Origin: Caenorhabditis elegans
Lineage: Eukaryota; Nematoda; Chromadorea; Rhabditida; Rhabditidae
DNA: 64,000 bases
Assembly: GCF_000002985.6 (NCBI RefSeq)
Contig: NC_003283.11
Span: 558,001 to 622,000 of the forward strand
Reading direction: 5' to 3'
Shown: positions 54,777 through 64,000 of the stretch, one piece after another
Layout of the letters: every line of letters begins with the position of its first letter
Position numbering within the stretch: the stretch's first letter is position 1
Made by a program: the position numbers and the translations under genes
Notes under the pieces: generated by a model
Databases searched by the model: none
What the model was told of the DNA's origin: nothing
The model's input: the letters and a program-made list of their open reading frames with translations, nothing else

Positions 54777-56908
54777 ATGAATGAACTACGACCCTGTGAA
54801 GTTTGTGGAGCTCACGGAGCACATGGCAATCATTTTGGAGCAACTAGTTGCAGAGCATGTGCTGCTTTTTTTCGGTGAGTTGAATTGATGAACTTTGGTT
54901 TTTTGTTGTTTTTTTAGGCTTCAAAAAAATGTGGCTATTTAATTTTTTTTTAAATAGTTTGAAAAACTTTTATTTCGATTTTAGCAGAAATATAAATTTT
55001 ATGATAAAAAATTAACGGACATTTTTTTTTAATTTTTTTTTTCGAATGACCGCCGAATTTTACTGTATCTTGAAAAGTTTAATATTGTCTCAAAATTGTT
55101 TTCCATTTTCAGAAGAGCTGCGAATTCCAAATGGAGCTTTCAAAAATGTCAAACACAAAATTGCTCGGATCTTCTGTGAGAAAACGTTTCTGCTTCAATT
55201 CAAAAAATGTTTTTTTTTTCAGATTTTACAGCCATGTCGTCTGAAAAGGTGCTTCGATGTGGGAATGAGCACTTCCAGTGAGATTTTTTTTAATAATTTA
55301 CTTTTTATCCAGAAAAATATAATATTATCTAGATTTCCAATACAACCGAGACGGACTCAATTCGCTGAAATTATGTTCAAAAATACCTCAAACCCTGGAA
55401 AAATTCGTCGGGAGGCCTGAAGTTGTTTTATTCTGGGATTCGCAAAAACCAATTTGCACCAGATATATAGATGTCAGCCACTTGATAAAAAAGGCTTTAA
55501 ATATTTTCAGGCTCCCTTCTGAAACTGTATATAAATTTGAAAGTAGTCTGCATAGACTAACATTTGGTCTGACAAAGTCTAGAACGGAGGATTACAAGAC
55601 GGTATCTGATGTTTCGTGAAAGTTTGTAGTAGATACGTGGCGCCATTATTTTCTGAGAGTGGCAAAGTGGTTGACGCATTTTGGAGAATTTCAAAAGCAA
55701 GACGAAGATGTTAAGGTAATAAATCTTGTTTAAATTCTACAAAGTTTGGTCAAAAAATTTTGGAAACTCCAGAACTTTTGAAACTGGTTCATGATCATTT
55801 CAAAACTTATTAAAAATTTTTTTAACTTTTCTGAAAATTTTTAATCCATTTTTTCAATCTCCCGCAAGTTTTTAACAAATACCGGAATGGTTTAGATCAG
55901 TTCAGGAATATTATGATGTTTTAAAAATATCTCTAATTATTCCAGATGTTTCTAAAAAGCTTTCAAAAAATAATTAAAATTTTCTGTATCTTGAAGATAC
56001 GAGGACCTTTAGATGTTTTCAAAATTTTTTTTTGAAAGTTTCATAATATTTTGGATAGTTTGAAATTTTCTAGAAAATTACTGGAACTCTCGGAAAATTG
56101 CAGATAGTTTTGGTGGTTTCAGAAGCTTTCTGGAAATTCCTAAACAAAAGATACAAAAGCGCTCAAATTTTTTTTGCATTTTTCCCAAATTTTCAGCTAA
56201 AAATTCTGGAGTGTATCTGGCACATTTGGGCGACGTTAGATCGGCACTCGGCAACCGCTGTCTACCGGAAAAGTTATCCAAACGCTGCACCAACTCAAAT
56301 TGTCTCTCGGCGAGGAGTATTGATGGACTTGGCAAAGACGAATTTCGATTCCACGTGGATTAGTGATTACCCCGCTGTGAATATTGTATAGTGGGTATTT
56401 TGAAAATTTTGAAAATTTGGACATTTCTAATGAAACTTTTGAAAATTTTTGGCAACCGAAATTTCGGAAAATTACCGCCTTTTGTAGCGAAATGAATTTT
56501 TGGCATTCGTTGCACAATAGTTAATTTTTCAGTTTCCTACGTCAAAGTTCTCGGGACAATTTCGACATTATTGGGTACCTACAAGATCTTCAACCAACCG
56601 ATATGGAAATGACTTTTATGTTGGCCCAGCTTTCATTTGAATACGCAGGAAAGCGTTGTCAGGGGGATATCCTCAAAATAACTGAAAAATTCCAACAAAT
56701 TTTGGCTAACGATCTTCATGATTATTATGTTGATGTACTAAACATGCCAAAATATTTCGATCGACTTGCGAAATTGATGAAAATCAATAATTCGATACAG
56801 AAGAACTTATGGGAGCACAGGCCAAAGATGGAAGTGGCCAAGGTGTTTAAAATTATGAAGATCGAATTTTCCCACCCGGAAATGTTTAGGGATTCTGGAT
56901 TTAATTGA
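54777..56908 (+). pseudogene. Nuclear hormone receptor, copy 2, with two lesions
   Basis: Tandem paralogue of the receptor at 52551. Exons are 54777-54874, 55113-55175, 55223-55277, 55333-55715, 56197-56390 and 56533-56908. The first finger is intact (CEVCGAHGAHGNHFGATSC, RACAAFFRR). Two faults are visible. First, exons 2 and 3 cannot be joined in frame: exon 2 leaves two bases over, whereas exon 3 (ILQPCRLKRCFDVGM) needs phase 0, and the first Cys of the CKPC motif is missing. Second, exon 4 has an in-frame TGA at 55617-55619 in DVS-stop-KFVVDTWRHYFLRVAKWLTHF. The ligand-binding domain otherwise stays readable to FSHPEMFRDSGFN. Confidence 0.75.
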
Positions 56909-57575
56909 AATTTATAGTTTTGCAATTTTTGTCTTCACAAGAAAATTATGAACATAGTTTTTTCAAATATTTTTTTGAATTTTTGAAAAAAAAAATGAAA
57001 AATCAAAATTTTAAGCAGCAATTTCAAATGAATATTAGAACCATTTGTTGCCAGTTTGCATTCAATCAAACATATTAATTTGGCGGAAAAATTTTATAAA
57101 TTAAAGTTTTCACATTTTCTGTCAGAATACTTTCACCATTAAACTTTGAATTTTGCGCCAAGTATTCATAAAATTTCAATTCACAGTCAAAATTTAAATT
57201 TAGAATAAATATAGAAAATTTGTGAATTTTAGCCTAAATGTTCAAAAAAATAAGTTTTTTTTGTGCCGAAATTTTAAAAAAATCATTAAATTTTCCGACA
57301 ATTTTCAAGAAAATTTTTAAGTGTGCGCCAATTTTTTTAAAAGTTTAATATAACTTTTGCGCCAATTTTTTGAAATGCAATTTTTTTTTGGGTCGCAGAT
57401 TCTTAGAAAATTTTTTAAAGCTGATTTTTTATGACATTTATCTACTAATTAAAAAAAAAATTCTGGAAATTTCGCGATTTTCTGAAAAATCATTTGCACC
57501 CAACAAACAGTTCGTCATCATTAAATAAATACCACTATCAAACAGAGATAAGAGTTTTTCTTATTTTGTTGTCAA
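56909..57575. repeat. Intergenic DNA with TTTGGCG/GCGCCAA-type repeats
   Basis: 57060-57400 repeats units such as TTTTGCGCCAATTTTTTGAAA and TTTGGCGGAAAAATTT. No gene was seen before the F-box start. Confidence 0.5.
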
Positions 57576-58840
57576 ATGGCGGATGCAAGAATTCTCTTGA
57601 AATGGACGAATCTACCGAATTTATTCAAAAGAAATATAATTTCTCATTTGGATTTGAAACATCGGTGAGTAATGACATTCTAAACCTTTTTTTTAAATTC
57701 AAGTCATAATTTTGTTCAGAAATGCCCTCCGGCAATGCTCTAAGGAAGACAAGAAGCTAGTCGACACCTGCCAACTCACTCTGTCACATCTGGAAATCGC
57801 ATTCACTTTTCCTCATGGAATATGTTTGAAAATTCAAGAATATTCAGATTTTAACAAGAAACTCTTTTCGAAAAATAGAGAACTCAGCCACATTGCTAGG
57901 ATTTTTCAGCTTACAAGCTTAAAAATTCAAGATTTTATTATTTTTTGCTCTAGCAGAGATTTTGATAAAATCCACGTATTGATATCTTTAATTGAAAAAT
58001 CTGAAAACTTTCTGAAAGTTAAAAATTTGTACTGGAGATGTTGCCCGCCTGAAATTGACGAGAAACATTCTGCAAGAGTTTTTATCAAGTTTTTAAAACT
58101 GTTTGATGAAAACTCGCTGAAAATGATTCACAATGATATGCTGCAGTTTCCACCGGAGGAATTGAATATTTTGGCTGAAACTAGCCAATGGAAACGCGCC
58201 AGCACAATTTCTTTGGCCAATGGACAAGTTGAATCGATTGAGCCATTTCTTCACACCACAAATTGCACGGTTTATTTTAAGAAATTGGAAATTGAGCATA
58301 TTTTGAAAATGATTCAGGTAAATAGTTTATTTGAAAATATTTTGGAGATTTAAGTACAAAATGCAAAAGTTGTGCTTCAATTCTCGGAATTCATCAAAAT
58401 TTTTAAATTTTTCTAAAACTAAAATAATTAATTTTTTTCTCCATTTTCTTTTTCAATTTGTTAAATTTGAATTGATTCCAAACTCAAATTTTGGGGTTTC
58501 TTGTCAAGAAATGTACCAATCGACTCGAACTTCAATTTTCGAATTGAAAATCCTCCAAAAATCGAAGAAATACTCGAAAAACTTCCCACTGGGCTAATTG
58601 CAAAGTGAGTTCGTTTTGTACATAAAATTTGGGAAACAAATTAATTGGTTAAATTTTGAAATTGGGCCTTACTGTCTTCACAAAAAAAAGGCAGCTTCCA
58701 AATTTCTGCCTTTTTGCAGGGTGTGTGAATCTAAACCAGGAAACTCAATTCATTTCCAAATGGCGTCTGCAGAAACTTTGTTGGTCGTGAGAATTGCTGA
58801 ATCGGGCGTACAAGGAACTGTTCAAAAGTTTGCAGAATAA
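57576..58840 (+). CDS. F-box/FTH (DUF38) protein, copy 1, with a doubtful splice acceptor
   Basis: Probable substrate adaptor of an SCF ubiquitin ligase. Exon 1 (57576-57664) plus the start of exon 2 (57720-58317) encode the F-box: LLKWTNLPNLFKRNIISHLD, then LKHRNALRQCSKEDKKLVD. Exon 2 continues with an FTH/DUF38-type region (LSHLEIAFTFPHG, FENSLKMIHNDMLQF-like DENSLKMIHNDML). The last exon (58720-58840) encodes GNSIHFQMASAETLLVVRIA and ends KFAE. The third exon, coding SRNVPIDSNFNFRIENPPKI and ILEKLPTGLIAK up to 58604, has no AG acceptor in the right phase. The nearest, TTGTCAAG at 58497, would shift the frame. It may be a recent pseudogene or use a non-consensus site. Confidence 0.6.
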
Positions 58841-61459
58841 TGATCAAATGTAGTTTTTTTCATGGTTGTTATTTTGGTTTCTTTATGAGTTTTTTCTTTT
58901 AGCTTATTTAGATGAAATTAAGATTTAAAAAAAAAATTTTCCCCTCCTTTCATCATAAAAACAGGACTAACTAGCATGCCTCTTTTTTGTATACAGTGCG
59001 TACATGTTCTATATGCCACCCCCTAATTTTTTGGTTATGACAGCTTCTGTGTAATTTGGTGAACAAAGAGTATTGAATTTCGATTCACAATGATGAAAAA
59101 CCTATACTCCAAAGTTTTTGTGCTGATATCTCAAAAATTATGGAAAATAGGTCAATAATTCGAAAAATTGGCCGTGCAACTTCTTTATGCCACCCCCAGA
59201 TTTTTTGATGATTTCCTACAATTTCAGACTTTTAACCTGTTGTTCGAACAAAATTTCATTAGTTTTGTATACATATCAGTGCTAAGTAACTATTTCTATA
59301 ACCGCACATCATTTTCATTCACTGCCGTAGCTCTATACGGCACCAATGGCACCGACGGGCCTGAAACACGGATTTCGGCTCCCGAAGATGATAAAATTAC
59401 CAAATTATGAGGATATGTTCTAGATACTAATTAAACATAATTCCTGAATTTTAGTTCAAATTGGTGGATTTTACGCGCCACCAGAGGAACATATATTGCT
59501 CCCCCCTCTCGTGTTTTGGTGAAATTACATTTTAGAGGACCATATCTCGGTGCCAATGAAAGTAAAACATGAAAAAAGCTTATGAACAATATGCCACGAG
59601 TGTTTTCATTTGTTTTATTAATTTTTTTCGAATTACCAAATGATCATCACAAAGAGAAAGTGAAGAATCCTGAAAACTGAGTTTTTCAGTACATTTTTCC
59701 CTTTGATCTTAATTTTGGACTTGTAAAGGGTTTTTGTGATAGTTCAGTTGGGATTCTTGTTGAAATATGGTAGTGTGATTGATTTAGTTACTATATTACA
59801 AAAACTGATTTTGCGTAAAATTATAGGCACCGAGATATGGTCCTCTAAAATGTGATTTCACCAAAAAACGAGAGGGGGGAGCAATATATGTTCCTCTGGT
59901 GGCGCGTAAAATCCACCAATTCGAACTAAAATTCAGGAATTATGTTTAACTAGTATCTAGAACATATCCTCATAATTTGGTAATCAATTTCACCCTCAAA
60001 CTCTCACCGTATATGTATATCCAACATTATTCTTATTACCTCCTCTTCACATAAAATATTCTACTTCCGTTTTTCAAGGAACTACTTCCACTTCCGCTTT
60101 GCAGGATTTAGAATGTAAGCAGGTGATATTATAGCCGACCACGCCCTCACGTGGTTGGTTTTTTTCAGCTTTTCTTTATTTTTGAGAACTAAAACACAGG
60201 CATTCTTATTATCTTGGTTTTTCTTTAAAATACTTTTTAAACGTACTTTTGGGCATAAATTAATTAAAATATCAAAAAGAGAGGAATTGTATTTGAAAAA
60301 ATTTTCTAAAAAATATGAAACATTTCTGAAAAGAAAGTGTAACAGAAAATTTGAAATCGTTGTTGAGTTAACACGTAATTTTCTATTTGTTTCCTGAGTA
60401 CCTAATTTGTAGAAATCTAGTAAAGCTCCCAAGGGGGTAGTTTTATGAAGCACCCGACACCTCCCGGATTCACAACTGTCCCCACTAAAAAACGCAACCC
60501 GCCAAGAGTCGGGCGCTGACAGACAAGATTTTTTGTGCGATAGGCTAAAGTTTCATATTACATTTAGATATTCCATTTTTAATTCTTTTTTTTTTGTTAG
60601 TTTTTTATTGTGCAGACTTTTTCTTCTTGATCTGTTTTCAATCGGTGTTGACGAACACAAACATCTAAAAAATAAATATGCATGTCTATATCGCCATTCA
60701 AAATTTTGATTTTTAAACTTTTCTTGGTATATAAGCAGCATACGTTTTCCAAATTTTTTCAAAAATGTCATTGTTTGAATGACATACATACCACACATAT
60801 AAAACTTTTCGCACTACATTTTTTCGCTTCAAGACCCATATAAATTTACTAGTAGCTATAAAACAATTACATTGAAAAGGTTGGAACAAAATTCAATTTT
60901 TTTGCGTTTCTCTACCATATGGGAATTCGCTCCGCAACATGGTGCATCGACCAAGAATTTCCCCAGAAACTCATTTACTTTTAGCGATAAATTCAAATAA
61001 AACTTTCCAAATTTTTGTTTTCTAAATCCGATTCAAATTACTGGTCTGTGCAGTTTCCCAAACATCACTACAGCGATAAGATTGATAAGAAAAACGTCAC
61101 ATTTTCATCGACGATCCCATCCCAGATTTCTATAGTTTGAAAACTACAAGATTCTGTAGACACGGAAATAATGCATAGACTAACAGGAATGCATGAGTGA
61201 CACATTCCATCTGACGTCCATCCTCTCTCTGCGTCTCTTCTCCTCCCCTCACTCTCTGCCAGCCGTTTTTCTCTCTAAATCTCATCGTTCTCCAATCTAT
61301 GGTCGTCTAACAATATACTTCCGGGTTCCGTTTCCTCATGTTTTTCTGCCTTCATTCTGTTATTTGGATAAGTTTTCAGACGTCTAGTTCCTTTTCTTAT
61401 TGGATTTTAAGATTTTTTCTAGATTTCTGCTCGAAGTTTGTATTATTTACAGCAACAAT
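58841..61459. other. Intergenic region with foldback repeat
   Basis: 58960-59990 holds the inverted repeat described separately. A 123-codon minus-strand frame at 60082-60453 (LGALLDFYKLGTQETNRK) has no recognisable family or splice context. 61190-61440 lies upstream of the F-box start, and 61225-61245 contains CTCTGCGTCTCTTCTC, a motif common in worm promoters. Confidence 0.5.
59392..59988. repeat. Inverted repeat with ~160-bp arms and ~270-bp spacer
   Basis: The left arm 59395-59555 includes ATTATGAGGATATGTTCTAG, GGATTTTACGCGCCACCAG and GAGGACCATATCTCGG. The right arm 59826-59985 is its inverse (CCGAGATATGGTCCTC, CTGGTGGCGCGTAAAATCC, CTAGAACATATCCTCATAAT). The spacer has no coding content. 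Confidence 0.8.
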
Positions 61460-63503
61460 ATGAGCTGCCCAGGTGTTGAAGAAAACGCCGAGTTTTGGCA
61501 GAAATTGCCCTTAACTTTTAAGAAGGAAGTGGTGAAAAGTCTGGACTACAAATCGAGGTGAGAAATTAGAAATTGAAGGGTTTTGTGAATTTTGGTTTAA
61601 AAACTTGTGAATTTAATTGAAATTTTTTTTGATGTCAAAAGTGGCAATTACTGAGTTTTTGCTAACTTTTGAAAAAAAAACTGTAGGCTTGTCCTTATTT
61701 GAATCGTAGTAGATTATAAAATTTAAATGATTTTTTTGTGAAAAACTAATAAAAAATACAGTATTTCGTATATTTTCTTGATTTTATGCGGAGGTAGAGC
61801 TTTTTGCCTACCTGCCTACCTAACTACAGAAATATACCTAACTTCTGAAAATTTTCTCTAACTTTTGGTAATTTGACATTTTTGAAAGCTGCCGAATCGA
61901 AAAAATATTTGCCTATTAACAATACTTATTAACAATTGTCGAATTTCAAAAATTTACGAAGCTTTCGGCAAATATCGAATTTCAAAATTATTGGCTCATT
62001 TCCGGACCTCAAAAACTTTTGGCAAATCTATTAACAACTATAACTGTTTAAATAAAAAATGTTGAAAAGTTTTTAAAATGATATTTGGAGTGGTTTTTAA
62101 CAAAGCCCCCACTGGCGCTGTCATTTATTACCTCAACTAAATAATTTCATTTAGCTGTTGCCTCCAAAAATGTTCAAAATCCGACCAATACCTCGTCGAA
62201 ACAACTCCGCTCCGAATGTCCTATGTCACACTGAAAGCCGATCGAACCTATAATCCGATTACAAAAAAACTAGAAGAACAAGTGGCCTTTTCGATATTCG
62301 CGGAAAACTGGAAGTGCATAAATTTGCATGGAGTCGATAATTTTCTCTCCGTATTCAAAAATCGAAGAACTGTAGCACAGAGTTTCTGGTTCGACTACTT
62401 TGACGAAAATAAGCCATGTGTCCAAAAGTTCGTGGACGACTTGAAACGGGAGATGCAAAAACGTGGAAGCTCGTGCAAAATTCGTGCGAGAAAGTTGCAA
62501 TGGAACAATAATTCGGAGCATCGAAATGTGGAGCCCGGAGTGCATTTCCTCCGTTTGCTCGGCTGCTTCGACTCGAAATACCTGAAATCTTTGGACATTG
62601 TCAAATCGAACTTCACATCTGCTACAATAAACATGCTAGCAAAATCTGAATACTGGTGGTTTTTAAAGGAAATCAAAATGGGGATCAATCAGCCAACTAT
62701 GATCGATTTGTTCTTGACAGCTGAACGATTAAAACTCTCGGCGCAAAGCTTCAAGGAATCAGAATTGAGGAAAATTGTAGAGGTCGGTGTGGAAATTCGA
62801 AAAATTCTATAATTTTTGAAAACATTTTCAGAGCTATCGGTCGAGAGATCTACCACGAGGATCATATTTCCAGCTCGATGCTCAAAAGCCGTGGAATCTT
62901 GAGGAAGTGCTAGCTGGGTTCCCAAATGTTTTATCGCTTGAGAATGTTGGCTCTAAAAGGTGAGAAATGAAATAATTTCAAAAAGAGCCGCTGACACCTC
63001 GCGGGTTCAACTTTTAACGCGCCGCAGCCGACATCTCCCGGGAACATTTAGGTTTTGAGTGCTGCAGCCAGCATGTCCCTTGTACTCTCATTTATTGTGC
63101 AGCAGCCGACATGTCTCGAGTTCCACTTTTAATGCGCTCTCCCTGGAGCATCTAATAAATATGCGCTGCAGGCGAGATTTCCCGGGCTCCCTATCAAAAA
63201 GCAGCAGCCGGCATCTCCCGGGAACATAGTACTGCATCCGACTTTTCCCGAGTTTCACTTTTATTGCGCGGCAGCCGACACCTCCCGGGAACCTAGCTCT
63301 GCAGCCAAAATCTTCCGGGAGCATCTCCGAGTCTTTCACACTAAAATGGAAAATGAAAAAAAAAATTCAGATTCTACACTCAAAAACTACAAATCGGCAC
63401 CGGTGAACGTGTACTTATTGTGAAACTATCTGCAGACACCATCGAAGGCGTCGTCTGCCGTTCAAACTTTTTGGAAGAAGATTTTGCAAAACACTCGTTA
63501 TGA
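61460..63503 (+). CDS. F-box/FTH (DUF38) protein, copy 2
   Basis: About 328 residues. Exons are 61460-61557, 62155-62782, 62832-62959 and 63371-63503, all in phase. The F-box reads AEFWQKLPLTFKKEVVKSLD, then YKSRCCL-type YKSRSCCLQKCSKSDQYLVE. It is followed by RMSYVTLKADRTYNPITKK, a long FTH/DUF38-type domain (HFLRLLGCFDSKYLKSLDIV, NMLAKSEYWWFLKEIKMGI) and a C-terminal part RDLPRGSYFQLD and GERVYLLIV-like ERVLIVKLSADTIEG, ending FAKHSL. Probable SCF ubiquitin-ligase adaptor; this group is highly variable between worm strains. Intron 3 contains a GCAGCCGACA-type minisatellite. It shows that copy 1 lacks a usable third-exon acceptor. Confidence 0.82.
62985..63325. repeat. Minisatellite-like repeat, unit containing GCAGCCGACATCTCCCGGGA
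   Basis: Seven or more loose units of CAGCCGACA(T/C)CTCCCGGGAAC alternate with TTTTATTGCGC-type spacers within an F-box intron. Single units of the same motif lie in other introns at about 5403-5475, 14160-14235, 28050, 28430-28495, 28880-28980 and 52685-52815. Confidence 0.75.
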
Positions 63504-64000
63504 TTGAACATTTCCTCGTTCTAAAAATATTTTATCAGCTGCTTATCATTTTGTTGACACGGTTCTCTCAGGGGTTAGACATTGTCACTTCTGTGATTGA
63601 ATACTGTAATATATGTCTTGGTTAGTCACTTAATCAATGTCATAATTTTTATTTTCGACGAATAAAGTATCACACTTATAAATGCACACTTCACCAATAA
63701 AATTGAGCAATAACTTAAAGGTAGAGTAGCGCCAGTGGGAATTTTGTCTAAATGCACTTATAATAATTCAAAACAACCGAATATCATAATAAAACACTCC
63801 TAAAAATTTTTAGATTTTTCATAATTTCCGGTCACAGTTTTGGCAAATTGCCAAAGTTTTGAAAAATATGAGCTTTTGAGGAAATTTAAAGAAGTGTCGC
63901 GTCTTTCGACCCCTACAATGTTTTAATACAAATAATTTAAACAAAATTAAAACATAAAAAATGTCGAAAAATTTTTTTTTGGTCGACTTCCAAAATTATG
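63504..64000. other. Intergenic, with a GTAGAGTAGCGCCAGTGGG repeat
   Basis: An AATAAA signal lies near 63661. 63720-63850 matches one end of the dispersed foldback family seen complete at 9733-9950. No gene was seen. Confidence 0.5.

Noticed and set aside
60082-60453. 123-codon minus-strand frame
   Set aside because: Lys/Asn/Phe-rich composition as expected from AT-rich DNA, with no homologue recognised and no promoter or splice context.

Overview
The window reads as nematode nuclear DNA from a gene-rich, repeat-rich autosome arm, most like Caenorhabditis elegans. It is AT-rich, introns are short with TTTTCAG-type acceptors, and genes are small and multi-exon. The families are ones expanded in worms: serpentine chemoreceptors (sri, srw and others), GT92/DUF23 glycosyltransferases, DUF268, DUF19, SXP/RAL-2 (DUF148), divergent nuclear hormone receptors and F-box/FTH proteins. 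All gene models were built by hand from exon phase, splice sites and comparison of paralogues inside the window. No database search was possible.

Layout. 1-2.7 kb holds repeats. 2.7-6.3 kb has a chemoreceptor gene and a secreted two-ShKT protein. 6.4-10.2 kb has two minus-strand sri chemoreceptors. 10.2-18 kb has a solo LTR, an interrupted ORF, a DUF19 gene with an in-frame stop, and an unrecognised minus-strand gene that carries a frameshift and a 1.5 kb palindromic element in an intron.

18.3-37.7 kb is a cluster of enzymes that would be expected to build or decorate glycans in the secretory pathway. In order these are a sulfotransferase, a GT92 relic and gene, a nucleotide-sugar transporter, a GT11 fucosyltransferase-like gene, an FkbM-type methyltransferase, a DUF268 protein, and two more GT92 genes. 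Several share duplicated promoter sequence. This is the most interesting part of the window.

37.7-41.9 kb is repeat-filled intergenic DNA. 41.9-44.3 kb is a nuclear receptor with a nonsense codon in its DNA-binding domain. 45.6-51.7 kb has two SXP/RAL-2 genes flanking two srw receptors, one of which has a premature stop. 52.5-57 kb has one intact and one decayed nuclear receptor in tandem. 57.5-63.5 kb has two F-box/FTH genes separated by foldback repeats.

Overall this is a birth-and-death landscape. Intact genes sit beside young pseudogenes with one or two lesions and beside fragments left by older duplications. Mobile sequences include a solo LTR, a 5'-truncated LINE, a TTAA-flanked foldback element with a second foldback nested in it, and several dispersed short repeats.
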